Shown: piece by piece, positions 42,897 to 52,188 of the stretch
How the letters are laid out: each line of letters opens with the position of its first letter
How positions within the stretch are numbered: the first letter of the stretch is position 1
Origin: FEN-1219 sp039933105
Lineage (GTDB): Bacteria > Pseudomonadota > Gammaproteobacteria > Steroidobacterales > Rariloculaceae
Length of the DNA stretch: 64,000 nucleotides
Direction: 5' to 3'
Assembly: GCA_039933105.1 (NCBI GenBank)
Contig: JBDTOT010000006.1
Coordinates: 62,001-126,000, forward strand
The notes under the pieces: model-generated
Told to the model about the DNA's origin: nothing
The model's input: the letters and a program-made list of their open reading frames with translations, nothing else
Databases searched by the model: none
Translations under genes and position numbers: made by a program

Positions 42897-43601
42897 ATGA
42901 AGAACCGAACCGATCCCGTCGACGAAGCAGGCCGCGAGTCCTTTCCCGCGAGCGACCCGCCGGCGTCGAATCTGCCCGACCACGCGCCGCCCTTCAAGCT
43001 GCCCGAGCTGCCGTACGATTACGCGGACCTCGAGCCGATTGTCGACAAGGAGACGATGGAGCTGCACCACGATAAGCACCATCGTGCGTACGTGGACGGA
43101 CTCAACAAGGCCCTCGCCAAGCACCCGGGGTTGCGCGGCTCAAGCATCGAGTTGCTGCTGCGCGATCAATCAAAGGTGCCGGAAGACATTCGCGCGCAAG
43201 TTCACAACATGGGCGGCGGCCACTATAACCACAGTCTGTTCTGGCAATGCATGACGCCCGACGCGGGTGCGGTCGGAACCGACCTGCGCAAGGCAATCGA
43301 TGCGGCCTTTGGCTCGTTCGATAAATTCCAGGCCGCATTCGAAGCGGCGGGCAAGAAGCAGTTCGGCTCGGGTTGGGTGTACCTCGTGGCCAATTCGGCT
43401 CAGAGCTTCGACCTCGAGATCGTGACGCTGCCGAACCAAGACACGCCGTTCGACCTGCGTCGCGTGCCGATCCTGGGCTGCGACCTGTGGGAGCACGCGT
43501 ACTACTTGAAGTACCACAACCGGCGCCCCGACTGGCTGAAGGCCTGGTGGCAGGTCGTGGACTGGCAAGCGGCGGGCGCGCGCCTGGAAGACGCCAAGTG
43601 A
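42897..43601 (+). CDS. sodA: Mn-type superoxide dismutase with extra N-terminal motif
   Basis: A 234-residue protein. The metal ligands of Fe/Mn superoxide dismutase are present: His57 (MELHHDKHH), His112 (YNHSLFW), Asp196 and His200 (CDLWEHAYY). Gly-Gly in MGGGHYNHS and Gln181 in NQDTPF match the manganese form. The first 35 residues are unusual: DEAGRESFPASDPPASNLPD precedes the normal start of the domain (FKLPELPYDY). A DEA..ESFPASDPPA motif is known to me as a small stand-alone bacterial protein. The ATG at 42897 follows GGAG; an in-frame ATG at 42885 would add four residues. No signal peptide, so it is cytoplasmic. Confidence 0.93.
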   Translation: MKNRTDPVDEAGRESFPASDPPASNLPDHAPPFKLPELPYDYADLEPIVDKETMELHHDKHHRAYVDGLNKALAKHPGLRGSSIELLLRDQSKVPEDIRAQVHNMGGGHYNHSLFWQCMTPDAGAVGTDLRKAIDAAFGSFDKFQAAFEAAGKKQFGSGWVYLVANSAQSFDLEIVTLPNQDTPFDLRRVPILGCDLWEHAYYLKYHNRRPDWLKAWWQVVDWQAAGARLEDAK

Positions 43602-43650
43602 TCATGAGGGAGAGCTAGACCCCGGGCCAGCCACCGAGCCTCCGGTCGAA

Positions 43651-43692
43651 GCTGCCGGCGCACCGAAGGCGTGAGCGTCAATCGCCGGCAGC
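43651..43692. terminator. Inverted repeat between convergent sodA and SDR genes
   Basis: GCTGCCGGCG (43651-43660) and CGCCGGCAGC (43683-43692) are perfect 10-bp complements with a 22-base loop. They fill the gap between convergent genes and could fold in either transcript. No T-run, so the role is inferred from position. Confidence 0.45.
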
Positions 43693-43693
43693 G

Positions 43694-44386
43694 CTACCAG
43701 TCGTGCCGGCTACCGTTCCACTTCCAAAACCCGCCCGTGTTTTGCAGTGAGAGTTGATCGACGACATTGGCGATGCCGGCGGCGCTTTCGCGCGGCGTAA
43801 TGGATGCGCCCGCGCCGCCCATGTCCGTTTTCACCCAACCGGGGTGAACGACGCCCACGGCAACGCCGTGCGACTTTAGCTCGGGCGCGGCCAGGCGCAT
43901 GAACTTGTTCAGCGCCGCTTTGCTCGCGGAGTAGCCGAGAGCGAAAGTCATGTCGAGCGACATCGCGCCGAGCTGACTCGTGACGCTCATCACCTTCGCG
44001 TTTCGCGAGCGCTTCAGCGCAGGCAACAGCGCCTGCATTACGCGCACCGGGCCGAGCGCGTTGACGTTGAACGCGTCGGCCCACGCGGCGAAGTTCATGC
44101 TCGTGGCGGTCTGCTCTTCCGGCGGCCCACCGCTGATGCCTGCGTTATTGATGAGCGTGTCGACGGCAGCGCTGCCGAGTTGCTGCGCGAGTGCCGCGAC
44201 CGATTTGTCGTCGGCCACGTCGAGTGTGGCCACGGTGACCGTGTGCTGCTTCGCGAGCGCGAGGAGGTCTCCGGCCTTGCTCGGCGCGCGGCAGCAGGCG
44301 AACACCGTGTCGCCGCGCTCCGCATAAACGGTTGCTAGCGCCAGCCCAATGCCGCGGTTCGCTCCCGTGATGACGATGGTGCTCAT
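43694..44386 (-). CDS. Short-chain dehydrogenase/reductase
   Basis: A 230-residue classical SDR. The cofactor site is TGANRGIG (residues 7-14), then LDVADD, NNAGISG and the catalytic Tyr152 in YSASKAALNK, with Ser in MSVTSQLG. VHPGWVKTDMGG follows the active site as usual. The charge after the second strand (CRAPSK) would suit NADP. Relatives act on small carbonyl compounds. It starts 44 bp after the stop of the molybdopterin subunit gene and is on the same strand, so it is probably the third gene of an iorA-iorB-SDR operon and may reduce or oxidise the product of that enzyme. Confidence 0.92.
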   Translation of the reverse strand: MSTIVITGANRGIGLALATVYAERGDTVFACCRAPSKAGDLLALAKQHTVTVATLDVADDKSVAALAQQLGSAAVDTLINNAGISGGPPEEQTATSMNFAAWADAFNVNALGPVRVMQALLPALKRSRNAKVMSVTSQLGAMSLDMTFALGYSASKAALNKFMRLAAPELKSHGVAVGVVHPGWVKTDMGGAGASITPRESAAGIANVVDQLSLQNTGGFWKWNGSRHDW

Positions 44387-44430
44387 GCGAGAAAGGCGGA
44401 ACGAGGCGCCCGCTACGCGGGCGCGCCGAG

Positions 44431-46800
44431 CTAAACGTTCGCCGCCTTCAGCGCCGCCAGCACGCGTTCCTTGCGGAACGGCGCGCGCCGCAGCCGCACA
44501 CCCGTCGCGTCGTAGATGGCGTTCGCCACCGCCGCGATCATCGGCTTGTGGCTCGCTTCGCCCGCGCCGTAGTGCGGCAGGTCCGGGCGATTCGGGTTCG
44601 GGTCGCCGTTCACGATCACCACGTCGATCTTCTCCGGCGCGTCGGAGTGGCGCAGGCTCGGATGCGTGGCCCAGTCGACGCTCGTGACCTTCTCGGTGTC
44701 GAACTGCACTTCTTCCCACAGCGCGCGACTCAACCCGTGCTGCATGCCGCACTCGACCGTGCGCGTGAGGCCGAGCGGATTGATCGTGAGCCCGCAGTCA
44801 TGCGCGCACACGAGACGCTTCGCCCACACGCGGCCCGTCTCGCGGTTCACTTCCACTTCGGCGATCACGGCGACGACGGTGTTGCTGCGATACGTGTAAG
44901 CGATGCCGCGGCCCGTGAGCACGGCGCCTTTGCCGCGCGGTTTCGGTCCCGCGCGTTCGTCCCAGCCGAAGGTATTGGCGGCCGCCTTGATCACGGCGAG
45001 CGAGCGAGCGCGCCGGAACACGTCGTCCTCGGTGCTGCCGGCGATCATGTCGAGCCGGAACTTCACTGGATCGGTTTTCGCCGCCGCGGCGAGCTCGTCG
45101 ATAAACGACTCGAACGCGAACGTGACCTGGGGTCCGTTCGGATCGCGCAGGTTGCCCGTGCGCAGCGGTGTTTCCCAGATCAGCGGCAGGCTCACGACCT
45201 GCGCCGTCATGCGCTGATTTGGAATCGCGTACTGTACCGACGGCTTCTCGGCATTGCCCGGCGCCGTCTTCGCGGGCCGCTTGCCCATGAGCTGAGCAAT
45301 GAGCACCGTCTCGGGTTCGTTGTACCAGAGGTGGTTGCCGTCGAGCGAGCGTGCGTCGTACTCGATTGCCACGAGCTTGCCTTGTGCGTCGAGACCGCCG
45401 CGCAGCTTGAACGCGTGCGCCGGGCCCTTCGTGTCCCACGCTGTCTCTTCGTGGCGCATCCACTGCACGCGTACCGGGCGGCCGAGCTCGCGCGCGAGGA
45501 ACGCGGCCTCGAAGCCGGCGTCGTCGGCGGCCGTGCGGCCGTACACCTGCGGCCCGTCCATGTACACCACGCGCACGTTCTCGCGCGGCATTCCCAGGAA
45601 TTGCGCGACGCCGTTGCGCTGGCCGTAGGACTTCATGTCGTTCGTGTAGATCGTGACCTGGTCGCCCGAAGCGTCGGCGAGCGCGTGCGCGGGGCCGATG
45701 GCCGTGTGCCCTTGGAACGGCACGTCGTACTCGGCCTCGATCACGTGCGCGGCGCCTTTTAGTGCTGCGGCGGAATCGCCTTTGATCTCCGACTTGTCCG
45801 TGAACGTGGGCTTCGCACCGCGGATGTACTCGAAGAGCTTGTCGGAGGAGGGGAACGGCGCCTCGGCTGGCTTCGTCCACTCGGCCTTCAATTGCCGCGC
45901 GGCTTGAATGGCTTGCTCCTCGCGCTCGCAAATCACAGCGAGGTAGTTGCCGTGGCGCACCACCTTCACGAAGCCGGGAATGCTCGAGACCGACGACTCG
46001 TCGACGCTACGCAGCGTGGCGCCCGCGAGCGGCGGCTTCACGTTGCGCGCGTGCACCATGCCCGGCAGTTTCATGTCCACGGCCCACGTGAGCGAGCCAT
46101 CGACCTTGCCCGGAATGTCGTAACGCTGGATCGGCTTGCCGACCGTGTGCATGTCCTGCACGGCTTTCACAGGCGCCGTGCCCGTGGTGTAGTCCACGTT
46201 CTTGCCCGTGAGCGCGACGTTGAAGCGCTTGCCCCCCACGAGCTCGGCATAGGTGACCGACTTCTTGGGATCGGACTTCACCGAGATCACGGCGCCTTGC
46301 ACCGCGAGCCCCGCGACCGGCACCTTCAGGTGCTCGGCGCCGAGATCGAGTAGCACGCGCCGCGCTTCCGCGGCGACTCGGCGCGCGGGCCAGCCGTCGC
46401 GCTCGATCGCATCCGAGCCGCCGGAGCCGCCTTGGTCCGGCGTGATGTCGGTGCTGCCCATGACGAGCCGCGTCTTGTCGTACGCGATGTCGAGCTCGTC
46501 GCACATCATCTGGCGGAACGCCGTGCCGGTGCCCTGGCCGCCGTCGGTCTTGCCGACGAAGAACGTGGCGGTGTTGTCGGGGTGGATCACGATCCAGGTA
46601 TCGAGCTTCAGGAAGTCGGGGTCCGCGTACGGGCCCGGGCTCGGGGCTTGCGCGAGCGCGCGACCGCCGGGAATACCGCCGACGCCGACGGTCACCACCA
46701 GGGCGCCCGACGCGGCGAGAAAGCCGCGGCGCGACATCGCGGGGTTCGCGCTGCGCAACGCGTCCTCGATCGCCTTCGGAAGCGTGAATGACGTGCTCAT
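44431..46800 (-). CDS. Molybdopterin-binding aldehyde/isoquinoline oxidoreductase large subunit
   Basis: A 789-residue subunit of the xanthine dehydrogenase family, of the isoquinoline 1-oxidoreductase beta (IorB) type, which hydroxylates heterocycles or oxidises aldehydes with water. The Tat signal is SRRGFLAASGALVVTVG, so it is exported folded with its cofactor. Molybdopterin-binding motifs are GQGTGTAFRQMMCDEL, FQGHTAIGPAHA and GLTINPLGLTRTVECGMQHG. The catalytic Glu is Glu748 in GAGEASHKP. There is no fused cytochrome. The ATG overlaps the TGA of the small iron-sulfur subunit gene (ATGA). Substrate unknown. Confidence 0.92.
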   Translation of the reverse strand: MSTSFTLPKAIEDALRSANPAMSRRGFLAASGALVVTVGVGGIPGGRALAQAPSPGPYADPDFLKLDTWIVIHPDNTATFFVGKTDGGQGTGTAFRQMMCDELDIAYDKTRLVMGSTDITPDQGGSGGSDAIERDGWPARRVAAEARRVLLDLGAEHLKVPVAGLAVQGAVISVKSDPKKSVTYAELVGGKRFNVALTGKNVDYTTGTAPVKAVQDMHTVGKPIQRYDIPGKVDGSLTWAVDMKLPGMVHARNVKPPLAGATLRSVDESSVSSIPGFVKVVRHGNYLAVICEREEQAIQAARQLKAEWTKPAEAPFPSSDKLFEYIRGAKPTFTDKSEIKGDSAAALKGAAHVIEAEYDVPFQGHTAIGPAHALADASGDQVTIYTNDMKSYGQRNGVAQFLGMPRENVRVVYMDGPQVYGRTAADDAGFEAAFLARELGRPVRVQWMRHEETAWDTKGPAHAFKLRGGLDAQGKLVAIEYDARSLDGNHLWYNEPETVLIAQLMGKRPAKTAPGNAEKPSVQYAIPNQRMTAQVVSLPLIWETPLRTGNLRDPNGPQVTFAFESFIDELAAAAKTDPVKFRLDMIAGSTEDDVFRRARSLAVIKAAANTFGWDERAGPKPRGKGAVLTGRGIAYTYRSNTVVAVIAEVEVNRETGRVWAKRLVCAHDCGLTINPLGLTRTVECGMQHGLSRALWEEVQFDTEKVTSVDWATHPSLRHSDAPEKIDVVIVNGDPNPNRPDLPHYGAGEASHKPMIAAVANAIYDATGVRLRRAPFRKERVLAALKAANV

Positions 46801-47285
46801 TTCGCCCCCTCCGTGCTGCTCGAGAGATCGCCGTGTGCGACACGCTTGATCGCCTGCTGCACGCGGTAGTACGTCATGCAGCGGCAGAGAATGCCCTCCA
46901 TGCCGTCGCGGATCTGCGCGTCCGTGGGATTCGGGTTGCGGTCGAGCATGGCCTTGGCGGTCATGATCTGGCCGTTCTGGCAGTAGCCGCACTGCGGCAC
47001 CTGCTCGTCGATCCAGGCCTGCTGCAGCGGGTGCAGCTTGCCGTTCTTCGCGATGCCCTCGAGCGTGGTGATCTCACCCTTCGCTACCCCGCTTACCGGG
47101 GTGATGCACGAGCGGATGGCGACGCCGTCGACGATGACCGTGCACGCCCCGCACTGCGCGAGACCGCAGCCGAAGCGCGGGCCCTTAAGGTTCAGGTCGT
47201 TGCGCAGCACATATAGAAGAGGAGTGGCGGGCTCGACGTCCACCTCGTGGGTGGCGCCGTTGACGCGCAGGGTGATGGCACTCAT
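46797..47285 (-). CDS. Two [2Fe-2S] cluster subunit of the molybdopterin enzyme
   Basis: A 162-residue electron-transfer subunit of the IorA/CoxS type. The N-terminal plant-ferredoxin cluster is bound by CGLAQCGACTVI plus a Cys in IRSC; the second cluster by CGYCQNGQI and CRCMTYY. It transfers electrons from the molybdopterin subunit encoded next. There is no signal peptide; export is expected as a complex with the Tat-targeted large subunit. Its stop overlaps the ATG of that gene. It is the first gene of the unit, divergent from the DUF1592 gene at 47447 with 161 bp between. Confidence 0.94.
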   Translation of the reverse strand: MSAITLRVNGATHEVDVEPATPLLYVLRNDLNLKGPRFGCGLAQCGACTVIVDGVAIRSCITPVSGVAKGEITTLEGIAKNGKLHPLQQAWIDEQVPQCGYCQNGQIMTAKAMLDRNPNPTDAQIRDGMEGILCRCMTYYRVQQAIKRVAHGDLSSSTEGAK

Positions 47286-47446
47286 GGGGACTCCCGGACT
47301 GGAAAGTGGCTGAATATGGAGACCCTAGAACAAACCTCGGCCGAACTCAAAGGCGGCGGCGGGGCTTGGCAGGTCCCTGAAGCATTCTCTGATTTCCGTC
47401 GCGCCGTTTCTAGGCGACAATCGACCCATGGACGGGGGCGATCCAC

Positions 47447-49882
47447 ATGCGACGTAATGTTGGGCTGGCCGGCGCCGCCGTTGCGGTCGCGGTAGCGGCC
47501 GCCGTCGTGGTGGTGGTCCCACGGCTCGAGCAGCAGCGCGAGCAGCAGCGGTTCGCGCTGTTCACGAAGTACTGCACCGACTGTCACAACGCCGCGGACC
47601 TCGCGGGCAATCTGTCGTTCGAGCACGTGACTCCCGAATCCGTGCCGCAGCACGGCGCGCAGTTCGAAGCCGCGATCGTGAAGTTGCGCGGCCGTCTGAT
47701 GCCGCCGCCGGGCAACCCACAGCCCACGAAGGACGAGGTGGACGGGCTCATCGCGGGTCTCGAACGCACGCTCGATGAGCACACGCAAGGGCAGATAGGT
47801 TACGTGGCCGCGCAACGGCTCGATCGCACGGAGTATGCGCACGCGGTGAAAGCGCTGCTCGACGTGGACATCGACCCGAAGGAATACCTGCCGGCCGAGA
47901 TCGAAATCCACGGCTTCACGAACATCGCCGCCGCGCTCAGCACCTCGCCAGCATTCGTCGACCAATACGCGAATGCCGCGACCGCAGTTGCCCACCTCGC
48001 CGTCGGCGAGCCGAAGCCCAAGGTGGTCAACGCGTATTTTCCGCCGCCGACTGCACACCAGGACGCTTATGTGCCCGGGCTGCCACTCGGCACGCGTGGC
48101 GGAACGAAGTTCATGCACACGTTCTTGGCCGACGGCGAGTATCGACTCTCGATCGCGGATCTCGGCTTGGGGCTCTATCCGCGCGCGGTCGAGACGCGGC
48201 AGACGCTCGTGGTGCTCGTCGATCGCGCCGAGCAGTTTCGCGCCGACATCGGCGGGCCCGAGGATCTCGCACTCGTGAACCTAGGCGGCGCACCCGCGCG
48301 TGCCGAGGTCATGAGCCGGTTCAAGAACATACCGTTGAAGGTCACGGCCGGCACGCACGAGATCGCTGTCACTTTCGTCGAGCGCTCGCGCGCGGCGGAC
48401 GACGAGCAGATCGCCGACTACGGCCCGAGCGCCGGCTTCGCGTTCGCGAGCGGGCAACGCGTGGCGGGCATCCTCGCCGGCATCAACATGACGGGCCCGT
48501 TCAATTCCACGGGGCTCACGAAGACCGAGAGCCGCAAGAAGCTGTTCACCTGCGAGCCCGAGGTCGCGGCGCGTGAACGCGAATGCGCGCAGGAGATCAC
48601 GGCGAACCTCGCGCGCCGCGCATTCCGCAGGCCCGTGAGCCAGGGCGATGTCGATCGCCTCATGAAGTTCTTCGACGAAGGCAGCAAGAGCGCCGGCGGT
48701 TTCAGCGAAGGCATCGAGCTGATGACGACGGCGGTGCTCGCGAGCCCTGATTTCCTGTACCGCTCGATAGCGCCTGCGAAAGACACCGCGGCCTCGAGTC
48801 ATGCGCTGGCGCCGCTCGAGCTCGCGTCGCGCCTCTCCTTCTTCTTATGGAGCCAGGGCCCCGACGAGGAGCTGCTGAAAGTCGCGGAGTCCGGGGCGCT
48901 CGCGCGCGAGAGTGTGCTCGCGGCCCAGGTCACGCGAATGCTGAAGGACCCGCGTGCGGAAGTGCTCGTCACGAGTTTCGCCGAAGGCTGGCTCCGCGTC
49001 GCCGATCTCGACGCGATTCAGCCGGACAAGAATATCTATCCGGAGTTCTCTGAAGGGCTGCGTCAGGATTTCGCCGACGAGATTCGGTTATTCCTGGAAA
49101 GCGTGCTGCTCGAGGACCGCAACGTGCAGACGCTGCTCACGGGCGACTACACGTTCGTCAACGAGCGGCTAGCGCGTCACTACGGCATCGACGGCGTTGT
49201 TGGCCCGCAGTTTCGCCAGGTGAAGCTCGCAGATCCCGTGCGTCACGGACTGCTTGGCAAAGGCGCGGTGCTGCTGCGCACGTCGTACGGCAACCGCACG
49301 TCGCCAGTGCTGCGCGGCCAATGGGTGCTCGACAAGCTGATGGGCACGCCGCCGACTCCGCCGCCGCCGGGCGTTGAGACGAATCTCGACACGCCCGAAG
49401 GCGAGCAGCCGAAGACCGTGCGCGAGCGTTTGGAGCAGCATCGAAAAAACCCCACCTGCGCCGCGTGTCATGGAGTGATCGATCCGAACGGCCTGGCGCT
49501 CGAGAACTTCACGGCCACCGGCGCCTGGCGCACGGTGGACAAGGAAGCCGGTACGCCGATCGACGCGCATTCGGAGCTCTCGGGCGGCCGCCCCATCGAT
49601 GGCCCCGCCGCGCTCACGGCCGCTCTGCTCGCGCGCGACGATCAGTTCGTGCAAGCGCTCACGCAGAAACTCATGATGTACGCGCTCGGGCGTGAGCTCG
49701 AGTACTACGACATGCCGCAAGTGCGCGCGATCGTCCGCGCCGCGAAGGGGCAGGATTACAAGTTCTCGGCGCTGGTGGCCGGTATCGTGCAGAGCGACGC
49801 GTTTCGCATGCAGGCGGCGCAACCAGAGGCAGAATCCGCTAATCGAGGCTCGGCTCAGGCGTCACTCGGCGCCGGCAAATAA
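47447..49882 (+). CDS. DUF1592-type cytochrome protein, exported
   Basis: An 811-residue protein with a long hydrophobic N-terminus (VAVAVAAAVVVVVP) that may anchor it. It has a haem c motif at Cys43 (YCTDCHNA) and a late CAACHGVIDPNGLALENF (from Cys671). In between lies the order DUF1587-DUF1592-DUF1588-DUF1595-DUF1585: RLDRTEYAHAVKALLDVDID, KLFTCEPEVAARERECAQEI, FRRPVSQGDVDRLMKFFDEG and ASRLSFFLWSQGPDEELL. Related proteins are common in soil and planctomycete genomes, and I know no proven activity; electron transfer during polymer breakdown has been suggested. It begins a five-gene operon and the DUF1552 gene follows after 13 bp, the usual partner. Confidence 0.9.
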   Translation: MRRNVGLAGAAVAVAVAAAVVVVVPRLEQQREQQRFALFTKYCTDCHNAADLAGNLSFEHVTPESVPQHGAQFEAAIVKLRGRLMPPPGNPQPTKDEVDGLIAGLERTLDEHTQGQIGYVAAQRLDRTEYAHAVKALLDVDIDPKEYLPAEIEIHGFTNIAAALSTSPAFVDQYANAATAVAHLAVGEPKPKVVNAYFPPPTAHQDAYVPGLPLGTRGGTKFMHTFLADGEYRLSIADLGLGLYPRAVETRQTLVVLVDRAEQFRADIGGPEDLALVNLGGAPARAEVMSRFKNIPLKVTAGTHEIAVTFVERSRAADDEQIADYGPSAGFAFASGQRVAGILAGINMTGPFNSTGLTKTESRKKLFTCEPEVAARERECAQEITANLARRAFRRPVSQGDVDRLMKFFDEGSKSAGGFSEGIELMTTAVLASPDFLYRSIAPAKDTAASSHALAPLELASRLSFFLWSQGPDEELLKVAESGALARESVLAAQVTRMLKDPRAEVLVTSFAEGWLRVADLDAIQPDKNIYPEFSEGLRQDFADEIRLFLESVLLEDRNVQTLLTGDYTFVNERLARHYGIDGVVGPQFRQVKLADPVRHGLLGKGAVLLRTSYGNRTSPVLRGQWVLDKLMGTPPTPPPPGVETNLDTPEGEQPKTVRERLEQHRKNPTCAACHGVIDPNGLALENFTATGAWRTVDKEAGTPIDAHSELSGGRPIDGPAALTAALLARDDQFVQALTQKLMMYALGRELEYYDMPQVRAIVRAAKGQDYKFSALVAGIVQSDAFRMQAAQPEAESANRGSAQASLGAGK

Positions 49883-49895
49883 GGGGTAGCTCGCC

Positions 49896-51239
49896 ATGTT
49901 CATCACGAAGAAGCATTTGTCCCGCCGTACGGTGCTGAAAGCCGCTGGCGTCAGCTTGAGCCTGCCGCTGCTCGACGCGATGATCCCCGCCGCCACGGCG
50001 CTCGCCCAAACCGCCGCGAAGCCGAAGCTGCGCGCCGGGTTTTTCTATATTCCGCATGGCGCGATCATGTGGAACACGCCCTACGGCAAGGACATGGATC
50101 ACTGGACGCCGACCGGCGCGGGCGCCGACTTCAAGTTGAGTCCTATCTTGAAGCCGCTCGAAAACTACAAAAAGTACGTCGCCACGTTCGGCAACCTCGA
50201 GAACAAGCTACCGCAGGGCTCCGTGCACACGATCGTGCCGGGCACCTGGCTCTCGAGCGTGAAGCCCGACCAGAAAGCCACGGGCGCGCACATGGCGCAG
50301 ACGATCGACCAGATGATCGCCGAGAAGATTGGCGGCGACAGCGTGTTGCCCTCGCTCGAAGTGGCGTCCGAGACCACGACGCAGAGTGCCGCGTGCGGCA
50401 CGGGTGCCTGCTACTACAGTTCCACGCTCACGTTCCGCAACGCCACGACGCCGCTGCCGATGGAGTTCAATCCGCGCAAGGTGTTCGTGCAGTTGTTCGG
50501 CGCGGGCGATAACGCCGAAGAGCGCGCGATTCTCGCGCATCGGCGCTCGAGCGTGCTCGACATGATCAACGGCCGTACGCAGGAGTTGAAGCGCGACCTT
50601 GGCCCCGCCGATCAACGCGTGCTCGACGGTTACCTCGAATCCGTACGGGAGACGGAGCGGCGCGTGGCGAAGGCTTCGGAGCGCGATCTCTCCGGCATCG
50701 ATCTGCCCGGCGCGCCGATCGGCGAGCTGCCGGATTTCGACGAGCAAGTGAAGTTGATGTTCGACCTGATCCACCTCGCGTGGCAGGCGAACATCACGCG
50801 CGTGACCTCGTACATCATGGTGGCCGAGGGCACGAACCGCACGTACAACCACATCGGCGTGTCCGATGCGTTCCACCCGCTGTCGCATCACGCGAACAAC
50901 AAGGACCGCATCGAGAAGCTCGTGAAAGTGCAGACATACCACGTGCAGCGGTTCGCGGATTTCATGGACAAGCTCGCGAAGACGCCGGACGGCGAGGGTT
51001 CGCTGCTCGATCACTCGCTCTTGATGTACGGCTCGAACATGAGCAACAGCGATCGGCACAACAACTATCCGCTGCCGGTAATGCTGGCGGGCGGGGCGAA
51101 CGGCCAGCTCAAGGGCGGGCAGCACGTGAATCTGCCGGAGTACACGTCGTTCTCTAACCTGCACCTCACCGTGCTGAACAAAGCGGGGCTCGAGCAGAAG
51201 AGCATCGGCGATAGCACGGGCGAGATCGCGGGCGTCTAG
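49896..51239 (+). CDS. DUF1552-type Tat-exported protein
   Basis: A 447-residue protein with a Tat signal (SRRTVLKAAGVSLSLPLLDA). It matches the DUF1552 family: FFYIPHGAIMWNTPYGKDMD, LSPILKPLENYKKYVATFG, VPGTWLSSV, GTGACYYSSTLTFRNATTPL, and GSNMSNSDRHNNYPLPVMLA near the end. The fold is related to alkaline phosphatase-type or DUF1501 proteins, but no activity is established. Several conserved His and Asp residues (IPHG, DSLL-like LDHSLLMYG) could bind metal. It lies 13 bp after the DUF1592 gene and 16 bp before the metallo-hydrolase gene. Confidence 0.92.
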   Translation: MFITKKHLSRRTVLKAAGVSLSLPLLDAMIPAATALAQTAAKPKLRAGFFYIPHGAIMWNTPYGKDMDHWTPTGAGADFKLSPILKPLENYKKYVATFGNLENKLPQGSVHTIVPGTWLSSVKPDQKATGAHMAQTIDQMIAEKIGGDSVLPSLEVASETTTQSAACGTGACYYSSTLTFRNATTPLPMEFNPRKVFVQLFGAGDNAEERAILAHRRSSVLDMINGRTQELKRDLGPADQRVLDGYLESVRETERRVAKASERDLSGIDLPGAPIGELPDFDEQVKLMFDLIHLAWQANITRVTSYIMVAEGTNRTYNHIGVSDAFHPLSHHANNKDRIEKLVKVQTYHVQRFADFMDKLAKTPDGEGSLLDHSLLMYGSNMSNSDRHNNYPLPVMLAGGANGQLKGGQHVNLPEYTSFSNLHLTVLNKAGLEQKSIGDSTGEIAGV

Positions 51240-51255
51240 TCGAGGGCATCGGGGG

Positions 51256-52188
51256 ATGTCGCTCGTAACGGAAATCTCGCGGCGAGATGTGTTGCGTGGG
51301 CTTGGGGCGTTGAGCCTCACGCCGCTCGCTGTCTCCGTCGCGCGTGCGGCCGACTCGCTGACGGTCGCTAACGTGGTGCCCGGCATCCATGTGATCACTG
51401 GCGGTGGGGGCAACGTCGTCGTACTTGCGACTAGCGCAGGGCAAGTACTCGTCGACAGCGGTTCTGCTACGGCCCGCGAGCAGACACTCGCGGAGATCGC
51501 GAAGCTCGGGCCGGGCGAGAAGGTCGTCGCGCTCGTCAATACTCACTGGCATCCTGATCAAACGGGGGCCAATGAGGCGCTCGGCATGGCCGGCGCCACC
51601 ATCATCGCGCACTCGAAGACTCGGCAGAGATTGACTGCTGGGTGGTATGTGCCGAAGGAAGATCGCTACGAGAAGCCGCTGGCGGCGGCGGGCCGACCGA
51701 CGAAAACGTTCTTCACGACCGAAGCAGCCACGTTCGGCGACAAGAAGATCGAGCTCGGGTATCTGATCGAAGCGCATACAGACGGGGATGTGTATGTGCG
51801 CTTCGCAGACGCGAACGTGATTGCGGCAGGCGATGCGATTTCGCCGCAGCGCGATCCGGTGCTCGATTGGTTTGGCGGCGGCTGGCTCGGCGGGCGCGTC
51901 GATGCGCTGAAGAAGCTGCTCGAGCTCGGTGACGCGCGCACGCGTTATGTGCCGAGCTTCGGCCCCGTGGTCGGGCGCGCCGAGGTGCAGGCCGAGTACG
52001 ACCTCATGCTCGCCATCTTCGATCGCTTCGTCGTAAATCTGCGGCAAGGCCAGACCGCTGCGGACATGCAGAAAGCCGGTTTGCTCGATGGCTTGCCGCG
52101 TATGTTCATGGATCCCGCCAAGTTTCTGTACGACGCACACAAGGGTTTCTGGGCACACCACAACAAGCTCATGCCGGATATCGTATGA
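51256..52188 (+). CDS. Metallo-beta-lactamase-fold protein with altered metal site
   Basis: A 310-residue exported protein; the N-terminus SRRDVLRGLGALSLTPLAV is a Tat signal. It has the metallo-beta-lactamase fold of the SoxH/hydrolase branch: GGNVVVLATSAGQVLVDSG, NTHWHPDQTGANE, EAHTDGDVYV and VIAAGDAI. The usual HxHxDH is HWHPDQ here, so the sixth His is Gln, and the last metal His (normally PGHGPV) is Phe in PSFGPV. Two zinc-ligand positions are therefore lost and the normal dinuclear site is unlikely. The ATG at 51256 has GAGGG nine bases upstream. Its stop overlaps the start of the ankyrin gene (ATGA). Confidence 0.9.
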   Translation: MSLVTEISRRDVLRGLGALSLTPLAVSVARAADSLTVANVVPGIHVITGGGGNVVVLATSAGQVLVDSGSATAREQTLAEIAKLGPGEKVVALVNTHWHPDQTGANEALGMAGATIIAHSKTRQRLTAGWYVPKEDRYEKPLAAAGRPTKTFFTTEAATFGDKKIELGYLIEAHTDGDVYVRFADANVIAAGDAISPQRDPVLDWFGGGWLGGRVDALKKLLELGDARTRYVPSFGPVVGRAEVQAEYDLMLAIFDRFVVNLRQGQTAADMQKAGLLDGLPRMFMDPAKFLYDAHKGFWAHHNKLMPDIV

